Part shown: one piece after another, positions 9,593 to 20,981 of the stretch
Numbering within the stretch: the stretch's first letter is position 1
Layout of the letters: each line of letters starts with the position of its first letter
Assembly: GCF_900215315.1 (NCBI RefSeq)
Contig: NZ_OBEB01000003.1
Location: 124,001 to 188,000 of the forward strand
Direction of reading: 5' to 3'
Origin: Arsukibacterium tuosuense
GTDB taxonomy: Bacteria > Pseudomonadota > Gammaproteobacteria > Enterobacterales > Alteromonadaceae
Length of the DNA stretch: 64,000 bases
Translations under genes and position numbers: made by a program
Notes under the pieces: generated by a model
What the model saw: the letters and a program-made list of their open reading frames with translations, nothing else
Told to the model about the DNA's origin: nothing
Databases searched by the model: none

Positions 9593-10378
9593 TCAATGTC
9601 TGGTCAGCAACAGGTGGGTATATCGCCCCAGCGAAGCGTAGGGCTCCTGCCGGTTATATTTCAGCTCCAGCTCAAGCAACTGACTAAAGTGGCTTTGTTG
9701 CATGCTGCGGTTTTGCAGGTAGTCGTGAAAACAGCGTACCCCGGTTTTGCTGATTACACTGAAACCTGCTTGCTGATACCACTGCTCGACCAGCAGCGGC
9801 TCCAGCGGATTTTGCGGACTTAAACTGACTTTCTTTTTTACCTTCAAATCGGCCGCGACATAATCAAAGTTACCATACAAAATATTACTGAGCCGCATAG
9901 CATCTTTGTTGTAGTACATCAGCGATAATACCCCGCCCGTTGCCACCAAAAGGCTAAGTTGCTTTAATGCAGCGGCTGGCTCAGCTAACCATTCCAGCAT
10001 GGCATGACACAGCACCAATGGATACTGGCGCTGCACATTACGACTTAAATCAGCCAGGCTCTGCTGGCTGAAACGTAGCTGAGCATCAGGTCCTGTTGTT
10101 GTGAGGCCTTGTGCTGTTGCTGCCCCGGCTGCAATAGCCAGCATTTCAGCAGAAATATCGGTTAAATGGACACTATGGCCCATTTTAGCCAGCGCCAGAC
10201 TTATCTGACCCTGCCCGGCACCGACGTCCAGTACCTGACAGGGCACCTGCAGTAAGGGTAAAGTGCTTAAATCCCGCAGCAACACCTGCTGGCGAATTTC
10301 GCCTTTGCTGCTTTGGTAAATATTGCGCTGAAACTTGGCGGCAATGCCATCGAAGCTGCGATCGGTATCTTTATTCAT
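9593..10378 (-). CDS. cmoM: tRNA 5-carboxymethoxyuridine methyltransferase CmoM
   Basis: 261 aa class I SAM methyltransferase. Motif I is VLDVGAGQGQIS (residues 49-60), and the N-terminal SFDGIAAKFQRNIYQSSKGE and C-terminal RQEPYASLGRYTHLL closely track E. coli CmoM (formerly SmtA). CmoM methylates cmo5U to mcmo5U at tRNA position 34. Its start overlaps the stop of ybgI by 4 bp, so both are transcribed together on the minus strand. It is convergent with tamB, leaving only 10 bp between the stops. Confidence 0.92.
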   Translation of the reverse strand: MNKDTDRSFDGIAAKFQRNIYQSSKGEIRQQVLLRDLSTLPLLQVPCQVLDVGAGQGQISLALAKMGHSVHLTDISAEMLAIAAGAATAQGLTTTGPDAQLRFSQQSLADLSRNVQRQYPLVLCHAMLEWLAEPAAALKQLSLLVATGGVLSLMYYNKDAMRLSNILYGNFDYVAADLKVKKKVSLSPQNPLEPLLVEQWYQQAGFSVISKTGVRCFHDYLQNRSMQQSHFSQLLELELKYNRQEPYASLGRYTHLLLTRH

Positions 10379-11136
10379 GCCGGGTTATCGATATCGATAA
10401 ACTTAACCTCTACCGGATAATTCGCACCCAGATATTCGCCCAGGGCTTTAACACCATAACGCTCGGTGGCATGATGGCCGGCGGCAATAAAATGAATATC
10501 CAGCTCGCGCGAGACATGAATAGTTTGCTCTGACACTTCACCACTGATAAACACGTCAGCACCGGCTGCGGCCGCTTGTTCAATATAACCCTGACCGCCC
10601 CCAGTACACCAGGCCAGCTTGCGTACCGGCTTATTACTGCCAGCATCATGCGTCAGCACATCCCGGTTCAGCTGTTGCTGCAACAATGCGGCTATCTCGC
10701 TTAAACTTTTGGCCGCACTAAATTCACCCTGCATCAGCACCCCAACCGGTTCAACGGTTGCTAACGGCGTTATTGACTCCGCGTTCAGCAGTTTGCCCAG
10801 CTGGGCATTGTTGCCAAGCGTCAGGTGAATATCTAACGGCAGATGATAGGCAAACAGGTTTATGTCATTGGCCAATAGCGCCTGTAAACGCTTTTTCTTC
10901 ATGCCAGTGATCTCTGGCGCTTCGTTTTTCCAGAAGTAACCATGATGCACCAGAATGGCATCCGCGCCCCACTCAATTGCAGCATCGACTAATGCCTGGC
11001 TGGCCGTTACCCCGGTAACTATCCGGGTTATGTCCTGCCTGCCCTCAACCTGCAAACCATTTGGGCAATAATCACGTACCCGTTCGGTTTGCAGCAGCTC
11101 TGCTAACAGGCTGGCCAGTTGTTGCCGTTGCAGCAT
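10375..11136 (-). CDS. ybgI: Nif3/YbgI family dinuclear metal-centre protein
   Basis: 253 aa, the usual length for the short NIF3 group (E. coli YbgI 247). Metal ligands typical of the family appear as ILVHHGYFWKNE (His pair), LPLDIH and the C-terminal FIAAGHHATERYGVKALGEYL. The start NGLQVEG is characteristic. The protein is annotated as a GTP cyclohydrolase I type 2 homologue, but the cellular role of YbgI is not firmly known. It is the first gene of a two-gene unit with cmoM (4-bp overlap). Confidence 0.9.
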   Translation of the reverse strand: MLQRQQLASLLAELLQTERVRDYCPNGLQVEGRQDITRIVTGVTASQALVDAAIEWGADAILVHHGYFWKNEAPEITGMKKKRLQALLANDINLFAYHLPLDIHLTLGNNAQLGKLLNAESITPLATVEPVGVLMQGEFSAAKSLSEIAALLQQQLNRDVLTHDAGSNKPVRKLAWCTGGGQGYIEQAAAAGADVFISGEVSEQTIHVSRELDIHFIAAGHHATERYGVKALGEYLGANYPVEVKFIDIDNPA

Positions 11137-11205
11137 AAAAACTCCGGTTCAAATTATCCACTACTGGCACTATTGTACTTAAAAACTGTTAAAAAGCAGG
11201 CAGAT

Positions 11206-11235
11206 TTGTCTATTACCTGTGTTTTGATGTATAAA
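11206..11235 (+). promoter_or_regulatory. Putative sigma70 promoter of the histone-like gene
   Basis: TTGTCT (11206-11211) and TATAAA (11230-11235) are separated by 18 bp, with the predicted start near 11242, about 35 nt upstream of the ATG at 11277. Confidence 0.5.
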
Positions 11236-11276
11236 TAGCGGGCAACGATTAATTTTCACGCACAGGTACCCTAAGC

Positions 11277-11696
11277 ATGACAAAATTGGATAAAGATCAG
11301 GTAATCGCTGATTTTACCGCAGCTTACAAAGCAAAATTTGGTAAAGAGCCCGAGCTGGAGCAAAAACCAGGCTGGTTCAGTGTTGATGGCGGTAAAAATA
11401 TCCGTCTGGCTGAACTGGCAGAATTAGCTGAAAGCTATGGTAAAGGCGGCAAAGCCAAAGCTGCTGCGGCTAAAGCAGAAAAACCCGCTAAGGCAGAAAA
11501 GGCTGACAAGCCTGCTAAAGCTGAGAAAAAGCCCGCTAAAGCCGCTAAACCTGCTGAGAAAGCTGCAGCTAAGCCAGCGGCAAAAAGCAAAGCTAAGGCC
11601 GCTAAACCGGCAAAAACCACGCCGGGCGCAGCTGCTGCTTTCTGGGCTGAAAAAATTAACGATAGCAAGCAACGGCCACCACGTGGTTCACGTTAA
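11277..11696 (+). CDS. Lys/Ala/Pro-rich histone H1-like protein
   Basis: 139 aa. The N-terminal 58 residues form an ordinary small domain (VIADFTAAYKAKFGKEPELE, then GWFSVDGGKNIRLAELAELA). Residues about 60-117 are almost only K, A, P and E in an irregular AEKPAKA repeat, strongly basic, resembling the tail of eukaryotic H1, AlgP or other bacterial H1-like proteins. The end (PGAAAAFWAEKINDSKQRPPRGSR) is again mixed. Such proteins are thought to bind DNA or RNA without sequence specificity; here that is inferred from composition only. The gene is monocistronic with its own likely promoter. Low-complexity coding DNA of this kind tends to vary in length between strains. Confidence 0.75.
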   Translation: MTKLDKDQVIADFTAAYKAKFGKEPELEQKPGWFSVDGGKNIRLAELAELAESYGKGGKAKAAAAKAEKPAKAEKADKPAKAEKKPAKAAKPAEKAAAKPAAKSKAKAAKPAKTTPGAAAAFWAEKINDSKQRPPRGSR

Positions 11697-11739
11697 TACT
11701 ATTTTTTAAGGTATTAATTGTTGTAGAACTAACGATTAG

Positions 11740-12990
11740 TTATTCGTTACCCGATACTGGCGCAATTTGCGCCAGTTTACTTTTCGCCTCTATCCACTGC
11801 CCCATAAACTTAGTACTACGATAAGCGTGATGCCTGAGCATCAGCCCGGTAAAGTTAGCCTTGCGCTGTTTATCCAGATCTGCCCTTACCTGTTCAATGT
11901 GCCGCCATACCCGCAGCGCCTGCTCGGGACTAAAACGCCTGGCAATGATCTGGTAACCTTGTGTTTGCGCCAGCTGCCAACGCGGCTCGTCCTGATATAA
12001 GGCTACTGCAGCATTGGCAATAGCAGCACTGTCGTTAGCAATAGCGCCGCTCCAGCCGCTATCAATATTCATGCCCTCGACGCCAATATCAGTAGTAACA
12101 CTGGGCGTACCCTGACACATGGCCTCCAAAAGCTTGCCCTTCAGGCCGGCACCAAAGGCCAGCGGTGCTAAACACACCCTGGCCTGGCGCATTGCCTGCT
12201 TGCTGTCGGCAACCCAGCCTTTGACTAAAAAACCCTGTTTCGGATTATCCAGCGCCGTGGCTTTCGGCGGCGGATAAGCACCATAAATATGCAGCTCGGC
12301 AGCAGGCAGCTGTTTACGGATGTGCGGCCAAATCTGTTGTTTTAACCACAGTACGGCTTGCCAGTTGGGGGCATGCCGAAAATTGCCAATCGCTATAAAA
12401 TGCTGGCGCAGGTTAAAGCCGGGGCTATTGTTTTCAGGCAGGCTCCCTAACCAGAACGGGCAATAGCATAGCAACGCCGCCGGCACAGCATAGTGCTGTT
12501 GCAATATCTGCATTTCCGCTTCAGAAATTACCAGCGTCAGATCACAGCGATATATGGCCGCTATTTCGCGCAGCGCCAGCTCAGAATTAAGCGCCTCAGC
12601 GTCAACCGGCCGTTGCTGGGTGTGACAGTGCTGTCTGGCCTGGCGGAGGGCATGGCAATCTTCCATATCCAGAATACGCATGGCCGCCGGGCAAGCCTGC
12701 TCTACCCGCCAGCCAAATTGTTCTTCCAGCATAAAACGGTCAAACAGCACCGCCTGCGGATTTTGCGCAGCCAGCCAGCTATCAAAGCTATTGCAGTTTA
12801 ATGTAATTTGCTGCTCCGCTACGCCAAGCTCAGCCAGCCTATACCGATGTGGGCTCAGTTCAGCAGGGCTGGCAAATTGCACCTGCCAGCCATAGCTAAG
12901 GTACAGCTTAATTAAGCTAAGCATCCGGCTGCCAGCGGCAGAAGAATTGGGTTCGGGCCAGACATAACCCAGAATAATAAGTAGTGGCAT
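11740..12990 (-). CDS. Glycosyltransferase, GT4-like (GT-B fold)
   Basis: 416 aa from the ATG at 12990, chosen because the typical N-terminal strand MPLLIILGYVWPEPNSSAAG begins there; an in-frame start 75 bp upstream would add residues without family character. The C-terminal Rossmann half shows FIAIGNFRHAPNW, GFLVKGWVADSKQAMRQARVC, the nucleotide-sugar segment LAPLAFGAGLKGKLLEAMCQGTPSVTT and IGVEGM. This is the pattern of glycosyltransferases group 1 with a retained E-x7-E-like region (KGKLLEAMCQGTPSV). It stands alone, with no polysaccharide cluster beside it, so acceptor and sugar are unknown. Confidence 0.82.
   Translation of the reverse strand: MPLLIILGYVWPEPNSSAAGSRMLSLIKLYLSYGWQVQFASPAELSPHRYRLAELGVAEQQITLNCNSFDSWLAAQNPQAVLFDRFMLEEQFGWRVEQACPAAMRILDMEDCHALRQARQHCHTQQRPVDAEALNSELALREIAAIYRCDLTLVISEAEMQILQQHYAVPAALLCYCPFWLGSLPENNSPGFNLRQHFIAIGNFRHAPNWQAVLWLKQQIWPHIRKQLPAAELHIYGAYPPPKATALDNPKQGFLVKGWVADSKQAMRQARVCLAPLAFGAGLKGKLLEAMCQGTPSVTTDIGVEGMNIDSGWSGAIANDSAAIANAAVALYQDEPRWQLAQTQGYQIIARRFSPEQALRVWRHIEQVRADLDKQRKANFTGLMLRHHAYRSTKFMGQWIEAKSKLAQIAPVSGNE
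11756..11776 (+). terminator. Inverted repeat, possible terminator for the histone-like gene
   Basis: Perfect 10-bp arms ACTGGCGCAA/TTGCGCCAGT around a single central base, followed on the plus strand by TTACTTTTC. It lies inside the 3' end of the convergent glycosyltransferase coding sequence. The T-run is weak, so this is a modest candidate. Confidence 0.4.
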
Positions 12991-13175
12991 AAGGCTAACT
13001 TTGCTGAACGGGCCTTGCTGAACAGACCTGGCTGAAAAAACGCAGTTTACCGCTGCTGTTCGCAAATACCAATGCTTTTACCGCTTCATCTCAGGTTGTT
13101 GTTTACCTGAGCTTGGTTGTTGTTAAGATATGGCTCTGAATCAACTTTATTAATGAATGCAACTGATTAAAAACT

Positions 13176-13823
13176 ATGACCAGTGTAAGCCGCTATACCC
13201 CGTTGGAAGAACACTTGCATGCACTAAGTCATGCCATTGGTGCCGTGCTGGGCGTAATTGGCCTGGTGCTGATGCTAAAATTAAGCCTCAATTTCGGTGA
13301 TAACTGGCAACTGGCCAGCGCGCTGATTTATGGCAGCAGTATAATTCTGCTGTACAGCAGTTCAGCGCTGTATCACAGCATTCATCACCCGCTTATTAAG
13401 TACCGGCTGCGCCAGCTTGATCATGCGGCTATTTTTATTCTGATCGCCGGCACTTACACCCCTTTTACCCTGGTCAGCCTGCGCGACGACTGGGGCCTGA
13501 CCTTATTTACAATAATCTGGCTTATCGCCATAGCCGGTGTCGTACTGGAACTGGCTACCGGTCTTAAATATAAAAAATTATCTTTAGTGCTGTATCTGGG
13601 GATGGGCTGGATAGTCGTCGTGGCAATTAAACCGATGCTGGCAAACGTGCCCGCCCCGGCAATGTGGCTGTTACTGGCCGGCGGCCTGGCCTACTCCGGT
13701 GGCGTACTGTTCTACATCTGGCGCAGCCTGTACCTGCACCATATGTTCTGGCACCTGTTTGTGCTGGCCGGCAGCATACTGCACTTTTTAGCGGTGTATT
13801 TGTATGTGATGCCACATGAATAA
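13176..13823 (+). CDS. trhA: TrhA/hemolysin III family membrane protein (PAQR)
   Basis: 215 aa with seven predicted membrane helices. The hallmarks are EEHLHALSHAIGAVLG (first His motif), SSALYHSIHHP, LRQLDHAAIFILIAGTYTPF and the C-terminal HHMFWHLFVLAGSILHFLAVY, which together hold the conserved Ser/His/Asp zinc-site residues of the PAQR fold. E. coli YqfA/TrhA is linked to membrane energetics. Annotations as hemolysin derive from a Bacillus cereus homologue and should not be taken literally. Monocistronic. Confidence 0.9.
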   Translation: MTSVSRYTPLEEHLHALSHAIGAVLGVIGLVLMLKLSLNFGDNWQLASALIYGSSIILLYSSSALYHSIHHPLIKYRLRQLDHAAIFILIAGTYTPFTLVSLRDDWGLTLFTIIWLIAIAGVVLELATGLKYKKLSLVLYLGMGWIVVVAIKPMLANVPAPAMWLLLAGGLAYSGGVLFYIWRSLYLHHMFWHLFVLAGSILHFLAVYLYVMPHE

Positions 13824-13852
13824 CACCATCTGATAAATCACTTAAAATCTAT

Positions 13853-13876
13853 AAAAAAGGGCTGCTTGCGCAGCCC
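13853..13876 (-). terminator. Intrinsic terminator of the subtilase gene
   Basis: GGGCTGC/GCAGCCC (13859-13865 with 13870-13876) with a 4-nt loop. Read on the minus strand it ends in six T (complement of 13853-13858), about 30 nt after the protease stop. Confidence 0.85.
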
Positions 13877-13908
13877 TGATAACAACCTTATCGGGTGTCT
13901 ATTACAGC

Positions 13909-15450
13909 TTAGTACTGGTAGCTGTACGTTACACCACTAAAGGCGCTGTAAGCGCGGATGCCGACATGCCAGGTGCCGGCTTGCGGGTTGTTGATGGTGC
14001 ACACTTCGTTATTACCGTTTAAGTACGGCCGGCAGGTGTAGGCACTGGTGCTTGGCTGGCTGCCATAACGTACATACAGATCGGCATCACCGCTACCGCC
14101 CGAGATCTGGAAGGTAATTTGCGATACGCCAGATGGGATCTGATAGCTGCCACGTAACCACTGACCGGTAGACGCTGACAGGTTAGGGAAGGTTGCGCCG
14201 CCGCCCGGAGGGGTGCCGCCACCGCCGCCACTGCCATCACAGCCGTTATTGGTGATCCAGTCGGTAGCTGCTTTAGCCTGGACGATACCAAAACCGTAAG
14301 AGTTATCCCGGCCGGCTGCGCCGCGGTCCTGTGCTGTTACATTTAACGCATTACGGATTTGTGGTGCCGAACAGGACGGGTGATTACTCCATACCAGCGC
14401 GGCAACACCCGCTACGTGTGGTGAGGCCATAGACGTGCCGCTGATGCTGTTATAGCCGCCATTACGCCAGGTTGAACTGACATTGACACCCGGGCCGGCA
14501 ATTTCTACCTGCGAGTTACGCTGCGAGAAACTGGCCAGGTTACGGTTTGAATCTACCGCTGCCACAGATACGACTGAGTTGTACGACGCAGGGTAAGACA
14601 AACTGGTGTTACCGGCATTACCCGCTGCGGCGACCAGTAACATGCCATCATTGTAGAAATTGTTCATGGCGTTGTTTTCAGTCTGGTTAGACGAACCACC
14701 GCCCAGGCTCATATTGACCACTTTAGCACCGGCATCCTGACAGGACTGGATGCCCTGCACCAGGTTAGAGGCGTAAGTCCAGTTACCTGAATCGTTAAAT
14801 ATTTTAACGATATGCACCCCGGCCTGGCCTGAACCAATAACGCCAACTACACCAGAGTTATTGTCCAGCGCCACCATGGTGCCGGCAACATGAGTACCAT
14901 GGCCATTACCATCGGAATACCAGTTACCATGACCTGAGAACGCATAACCGGTAACACCGGAACTTTGCAGATCTTCGTGGCCAGAGGTATAGCCGGTATC
15001 AATAACGCACACCTTGGTGTTGCCGGCACTGCCATCACTAACCTGATTGGCTTGTACCATACTGATACCATAAGGGGTTGATTGCGCCATCGGGCTGATA
15101 ACATCCATCAGATAGCGTTTGGCATCTTCTTCAACATATTGCACATTGGGGTTAGCCTGCAGCGCCTTTAATTGTTTAGCCGATAACTTAGCCACACTGG
15201 CGTTGGCGGATTTTAAATGCATCAGGGCATTAACCAGATGACCGCGCAATACTGACTCCGCCTGCTGAGTTGAGAACTCACTCTGGCCATTGTTGCTGCT
15301 CATAACCGCTGCTGTGGGTTTAAACTTAATAATATAACGGCTGCTATCGTCTGCTGCGTCGACCAGACTGTCGGCGACTGCCGAAGCGGTTAAGGTTAAT
15401 GCGAAGCAACTGCTGACGCTAAGAGCTAAGAGGGTTTTTGTTGTTTTCAT
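13909..15450 (-). CDS. Secreted subtilisin-like serine protease (S8) with PPC domain
   Basis: 513 aa preproprotein. Signal peptide about 1-26 (MKTTKTLLALSVSSCFALTL...), inhibitor I9 propeptide about 38-112 (ending VQYVEEDAKR), S8 catalytic domain about 125-400, Gly/Pro linker (about 407-418) and a C-terminal pre-peptidase domain about 425-513 (GDADLYVRYGSQPS). Catalytic residues visible: Asp151 (VIDTGY), His184 (GHGTHVAG), oxyanion Asn278 (AAGNAGN) and Ser340 (GTSMASPH). Family knowledge: the propeptide is removed on maturation and the PPC domain is often cleaved after secretion. It is probably an extracellular nutritional protease. It is transcribed alone, divergent from trxB. Confidence 0.95.
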   Translation of the reverse strand: MKTTKTLLALSVSSCFALTLTASAVADSLVDAADDSSRYIIKFKPTAAVMSSNNGQSEFSTQQAESVLRGHLVNALMHLKSANASVAKLSAKQLKALQANPNVQYVEEDAKRYLMDVISPMAQSTPYGISMVQANQVSDGSAGNTKVCVIDTGYTSGHEDLQSSGVTGYAFSGHGNWYSDGNGHGTHVAGTMVALDNNSGVVGVIGSGQAGVHIVKIFNDSGNWTYASNLVQGIQSCQDAGAKVVNMSLGGGSSNQTENNAMNNFYNDGMLLVAAAGNAGNTSLSYPASYNSVVSVAAVDSNRNLASFSQRNSQVEIAGPGVNVSSTWRNGGYNSISGTSMASPHVAGVAALVWSNHPSCSAPQIRNALNVTAQDRGAAGRDNSYGFGIVQAKAATDWITNNGCDGSGGGGGTPPGGGATFPNLSASTGQWLRGSYQIPSGVSQITFQISGGSGDADLYVRYGSQPSTSAYTCRPYLNGNNEVCTINNPQAGTWHVGIRAYSAFSGVTYSYQY

Positions 15451-16797
<1,347 letters not shown>

Positions 16798-16824
16798 TTT
16801 CGCCAGTTACCTACGCCGCTTAAC

Positions 16825-17541
16825 ATGGCCATTTACTTACCAGAACTTGACCCCACTCAACTGTGGTTCCCCCCGGTTGAGCGGGCGCTTGAGCAACCGG
16901 ATGGCTTACTGGCAATGGGCGGCGATTTATCGGCTGGCCGCCTGATACTGGCTTATCGCAGCGGCATTTTCCCCTGGTTCAGCGATGGCGATCCGTTGTT
17001 ATGGTGGAGCCCGGCAGTCCGTGCCGTATTCCCCCCTGCCAGCCTGAAATTTAACCGTACTCTGCGTAAAACATGGCAGCGCTCAGCGCTGAACCTGACC
17101 CTTAATCATGCTTTTGACGACGTGGTACAAGGTTGCGCTGCACCACGAAAAAACCAACCTGAAACCTGGATATTGCCACCGATGCAGCAGGCCTATCAGC
17201 GCCTGCACCAGCAAGGCCATGCCCATAGTATCGAAGTATGGCAGGACAATAAGCTGGTCGGTGGCCTGTATGGTATTGTGGTTGGTGGCTTGTTTTGTGG
17301 TGAGTCAATGTTTAACCGGGTGCCTGATGCCGCGAAATTTGCCCTGCTGGCCCTGCAACAACATTTAAGCCGGTATGCAACAGGCTGGATTGACTGCCAG
17401 CTGCCTAACCCGTTTTTACAGCAATTAGGCGCCGAGACTATCGACCGACTGCAGTATTTAAGCTTGTTACAACAACAGGCAGAGATTAGCAGCCCACACG
17501 GCCACTGGCAGCCAAAATCCCTGAGTTTGGCCAATGACTGA
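16825..17541 (+). CDS. aat: Leucyl/phenylalanyl-tRNA--protein transferase
   Basis: 238 aa (E. coli Aat 234). Family strings are FPPVERALEQPDGLLAMGGDLS, GIFPWFSDGDPLLWWSPAVRAVFP, HSIEVWQDNKLVGGLYGIVVGGLFCGESMF and the GNAT-like C-terminus with WIDCQLPNPFLQQLGAE. It adds Leu/Phe to proteins with N-terminal Lys or Arg, creating ClpS-recognised degrons. It overlaps bpt by 8 bp. Confidence 0.95.
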   Translation: MAIYLPELDPTQLWFPPVERALEQPDGLLAMGGDLSAGRLILAYRSGIFPWFSDGDPLLWWSPAVRAVFPPASLKFNRTLRKTWQRSALNLTLNHAFDDVVQGCAAPRKNQPETWILPPMQQAYQRLHQQGHAHSIEVWQDNKLVGGLYGIVVGGLFCGESMFNRVPDAAKFALLALQQHLSRYATGWIDCQLPNPFLQQLGAETIDRLQYLSLLQQQAEISSPHGHWQPKSLSLAND

Positions 17542-18262
17542 GTCACTCCCGCCCACGAAGCGCCCGTTGCGTTTTGGCTTAACTCAGCCCAGTCCATGCA
17601 GTTATATCACCGGCCAGCAAGAGCAGTTAGTGGTACTAATGCCGGACGAGCCAATGAGCGCCGGGTTATATCAGCAGCTGTTGGCGCTTAATTTCCGGCG
17701 CAGTGGCGAGCAAAGCTATACCCCGCACTGCCAGGCGTGTAAGGCATGTCAGTCGGTGCGCATTAAACCACAGCAATGGCAGCCATCACGCAGTCAGCGC
17801 AGGCTGCTCAGTAAAGCCCGACGCGCTGGTCTGCAATATCGCCTGGTAACTCAGGCCGACCTGAACCGCTATTACCCATTATTTGCCGCTTACATCGCGT
17901 TTAAACATGATGATGGCATTATGTTTCCGGCCAACCAGGAACAACTCAGCAGTATGCTGGAATGCAGCTGGCTGCCGGTGCGATTTCTGGAAATATATCA
18001 TGATGAGCAACTGGTCAGCGTCAGTATTATTGACGAGCTTGCCAATAGCTATTCCGCGGTTTATACCTTTTTTTCCGAGCAATACCGGCAGTTCTCCCCC
18101 GGAAAACTGGCGATAAGCTACTTACTGCAACAAGCCCGGCTGGATAGCAAAGATTTTGTTTATTTAGGTTACCTGGTTGAAGCCTGTCAAAAGATGGCAT
18201 ATAAGGCTGAATTTACCCCACAACAACGTTTTATTCAGGGACAATGGCACTCTTTTGCCTAA
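17534..18262 (+). CDS. bpt: Bacterial protein transferase Bpt (leucyl-tRNA--protein transferase, ATE family)
   Basis: 242 aa. The N-terminal Cys cluster CQACKACQSVR with LTQPSPCSYI is the signature of the ATE N-domain; the C-domain carries FYVxxP-like YLGYLVEACQKMAYKAEF and the histidine/proline core EIYHDEQLVSVSIIDEL. Vibrio-type Bpt adds Leu to N-terminal Asp/Glu, unlike eukaryotic Ate1, which adds Arg. The start overlaps aat by 8 bp, and clpS-clpA lie just beyond infA. The gene is often annotated ate. Confidence 0.93.
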   Translation: MTESLPPTKRPLRFGLTQPSPCSYITGQQEQLVVLMPDEPMSAGLYQQLLALNFRRSGEQSYTPHCQACKACQSVRIKPQQWQPSRSQRRLLSKARRAGLQYRLVTQADLNRYYPLFAAYIAFKHDDGIMFPANQEQLSSMLECSWLPVRFLEIYHDEQLVSVSIIDELANSYSAVYTFFSEQYRQFSPGKLAISYLLQQARLDSKDFVYLGYLVEACQKMAYKAEFTPQQRFIQGQWHSFA

Positions 18263-18358
18263 AAAAGCGCTTGCTGCTTTACTTATTGCTGTGATTTCGG
18301 CACAATCTGCGCAGTTTTTTGAAGGTTGACCCCAAATTTATAGAGGCGAGTACGCTGA

Positions 18359-18577
<219 letters not shown>

Positions 18578-18592
18578 ATCAGCTTTGGTAAC

Positions 18593-18620
18593 AAAAAACC
18601 CGGTTAATGCCGGGTTTTTT
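18593..18620. terminator. Bidirectional intrinsic terminator between infA and clpA
   Basis: AAAAAACCCGG at 18593-18603 pairs with CCGGGTTTTTT at 18610-18620 around a 6-nt loop. Symmetric A/T runs allow it to serve infA (plus) and clpA (minus). Confidence 0.92.
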
Positions 18621-18661
18621 GTTTGCTTCTATTTATACGACCCAAGTATGCAGCGCCAAGC

Positions 18662-20929
18662 TTAATCCATTAAAGCCAGGTCCTGCTCAGTCTGATAGTC
18701 AAAAATCAACGCATCATTTTTCAGGCTGACTTTAACATCACCACCATGCAGCAAACGGCCAAATAAAATTTCATTAGCCAGTGGTTTTTTCAGTTGCTCC
18801 TGAATAACCCGTGCCATTGGCCGGGCGCCCATGGCCTGATCGTAACCCCTGTCTGCCAGCCACTGTCTGGCGTCTGCGGTTAATTCCATCGATACCTGTT
18901 TTTTATCTAACTGTACCTGTAAATCACAGACAAACTTATCAACAATCTGCAGAATAATATCCTCAGCCAGGTGTTTAAACCAGATAATACCATCCAAGCG
19001 GTTACGAAACTCCGGACTGAAGGTACGGTTTATCTCACTTAACGCATCATGGCTGTGATCCTGCTGTTTAAATCCAATCGACTTACGTACCGTTTCCTGC
19101 ACGCCGGCATTGGTCGTCATCACCAGCACCACATTCCTGAAATCGATCTTACGACCATTGTTGTCTGTCAGGGTACCGTGGTCCATTACCTGCAACAGAA
19201 TGTTGTAGACATCGCTATGCGCTTTTTCAATCTCATCCAACAGCACCACCGAATAAGGATGTTTAGATACGGCATCGGTCAGTAGCCCACCCTGCTCAAA
19301 ACCCACATAACCCGGCGGTGCACCAATCAGCCGGCTGACTGCATGCCGTTCCATATATTCCGACATATCAAAGCGCAGTAACTCTACACCCATCACTTTA
19401 GCCAGCTGCTTGGTTACCTCTGTTTTACCTACCCCGGTCGGACCGGCAAACAGAAAGCTACCAATGGGTTTTTCTTCATTGCCCAGGCCAGAGCGCGACA
19501 ACCTAATGGCTGCGGTCAGCACTTCTATCGGCTCATCCTGACCGAACACAACCAGCTTCAGGTTGCGATCCAGATTCGCCAGCACGTCTTTATCGGAAGC
19601 GGACACTGATTTTTCCGGGATCCGCGCCATCTTGGCAATCACATGCTCTATTTCAGCAACATTAATCACTTTTTTACGTTTTGACGCTGGCAGCAAGCGC
19701 TGGCTGGCGCCGGCTTCATCAATCACGTCTATTGCCTTATCCGGTAAATGCCGCTCATTAATGTACTTGGCGGACAATTCTGCCGCAGCGCGGATGGCTT
19801 TCTGGGTGTAACGGACATTGTGATGCTGCTCGTACCGCTCTTTTAAACCCATTAATATCCGGGTGGTATCTTCCACACTGGGTTCAGTAACATCAATTTT
19901 CTGAAAACGGCGCACCAGAGCAGTATCTTTTTCAAAAATACTTTTAAACTCCTGATAAGTGGTCGACCCCATACATCGTAAGCGGCCACTAGACAACAAA
20001 GGTTTAATCAGGTTAGACGCATCCATCACCCCGCCGGATGCCGCACCGGCCCCTATTACTGTGTGAATTTCGTCGATAAACAAGATGGAATCTTTCTCTT
20101 TTTCCAGCTCTTTTAATAACGACTTTAAGCGCTTTTCAAAATCACCACGATATTTGGTCCCGGCCAGCAGGGCCCCCATATCAAGCGCATAAATGGTGGC
20201 ATTAGCAATTACTTCAGGTACCTGTTGCTGCACGATGCGATACGCCAGCCCTTCAGCAATGGCCGTTTTACCTACCCCTGCTTCCCCCACCAGCAACGGA
20301 TTGTTTTTCTTACGCCGGCACAATACCTGTACCGCCCGCTCTACTTCACGGTCCCGGCCAATTAACGGATCGATATGACCGTTTTTAGCCTGCACATTTA
20401 AATTGCTGGTAAAGTTTTCCAGATATTTGCTTTCTTCCGCTATGGTATCGCTCAGCTCTTCCTGCGGACTGTCATCATGCTGCTCAAGCTTTTCGGTTTT
20501 GGTGACACCATGAGATATAAAATTAACCACGTCCAGTCGGGTAATATCAATTTTTTTCAGCAGGTAAACAGCCTGAGACTCCTGCTCACTGAAAATGGCA
20601 ACCAGCACATTGGCGCCGGTCACCTCTGATTTGCCTGAAGACTGCACATGAAACACCGCCCGTTGCAGTACCCGCTGAAAACCGAGCGTTGGCTGGGTGT
20701 CACGCTCAGCGTCACCGTCAGGTAACACCGGTGTGGTGGAATCAATAAAGCTGGCCAACTCCAGCCTGAGTTTTTCAATATTGGCGCCGCACGATTTTAA
20801 CGCATCACCTGCAGCCGGGTTGTCCAGCAACGCCAACAATAAATGTTCGACCGTCATGTATTCATGCCGGCGTTCACGCGCAAACCGGAACGCTAAATTC
20901 AACGTCAGTTCCAGATCTTTATTTAACAT
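18662..20929 (-). CDS. clpA: ATP-dependent Clp protease ATP-binding subunit ClpA
   Basis: 755 aa (E. coli 758). N-domain (1-145) that docks ClpS, first AAA+ module with Walker A GEAGVGKT at 215-222 and Walker [10 protein letters not shown], and second module with GPTGVGKT at 495-502 and [10 protein letters not shown]. The ClpP-docking loop is present as RKSIGFKQQ, and LLxGxKYRGDFE-type pore residues follow the first Walker motif. It unfolds N-degron and other substrates for ClpP. clpS lies upstream on the same strand with a 52-bp gap. Confidence 0.98.
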   Translation of the reverse strand: MLNKDLELTLNLAFRFARERRHEYMTVEHLLLALLDNPAAGDALKSCGANIEKLRLELASFIDSTTPVLPDGDAERDTQPTLGFQRVLQRAVFHVQSSGKSEVTGANVLVAIFSEQESQAVYLLKKIDITRLDVVNFISHGVTKTEKLEQHDDSPQEELSDTIAEESKYLENFTSNLNVQAKNGHIDPLIGRDREVERAVQVLCRRKKNNPLLVGEAGVGKTAIAEGLAYRIVQQQVPEVIANATIYALDMGALLAGTKYRGDFEKRLKSLLKELEKEKDSILFIDEIHTVIGAGAASGGVMDASNLIKPLLSSGRLRCMGSTTYQEFKSIFEKDTALVRRFQKIDVTEPSVEDTTRILMGLKERYEQHHNVRYTQKAIRAAAELSAKYINERHLPDKAIDVIDEAGASQRLLPASKRKKVINVAEIEHVIAKMARIPEKSVSASDKDVLANLDRNLKLVVFGQDEPIEVLTAAIRLSRSGLGNEEKPIGSFLFAGPTGVGKTEVTKQLAKVMGVELLRFDMSEYMERHAVSRLIGAPPGYVGFEQGGLLTDAVSKHPYSVVLLDEIEKAHSDVYNILLQVMDHGTLTDNNGRKIDFRNVVLVMTTNAGVQETVRKSIGFKQQDHSHDALSEINRTFSPEFRNRLDGIIWFKHLAEDIILQIVDKFVCDLQVQLDKKQVSMELTADARQWLADRGYDQAMGARPMARVIQEQLKKPLANEILFGRLLHGGDVKVSLKNDALIFDYQTEQDLALMD

Positions 20930-20981
20930 AGCTCACTCCCAATACCCCTGAGAACCACTTCCAGACCATGCCAAGACATAC

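Noticed and set aside
11424..11672. Open frames antisense to the histone-like gene
   Set aside because: They arise from the K/A repeat read backwards (runs of Phe, Ser, Ala, Leu) and have no ribosome site.
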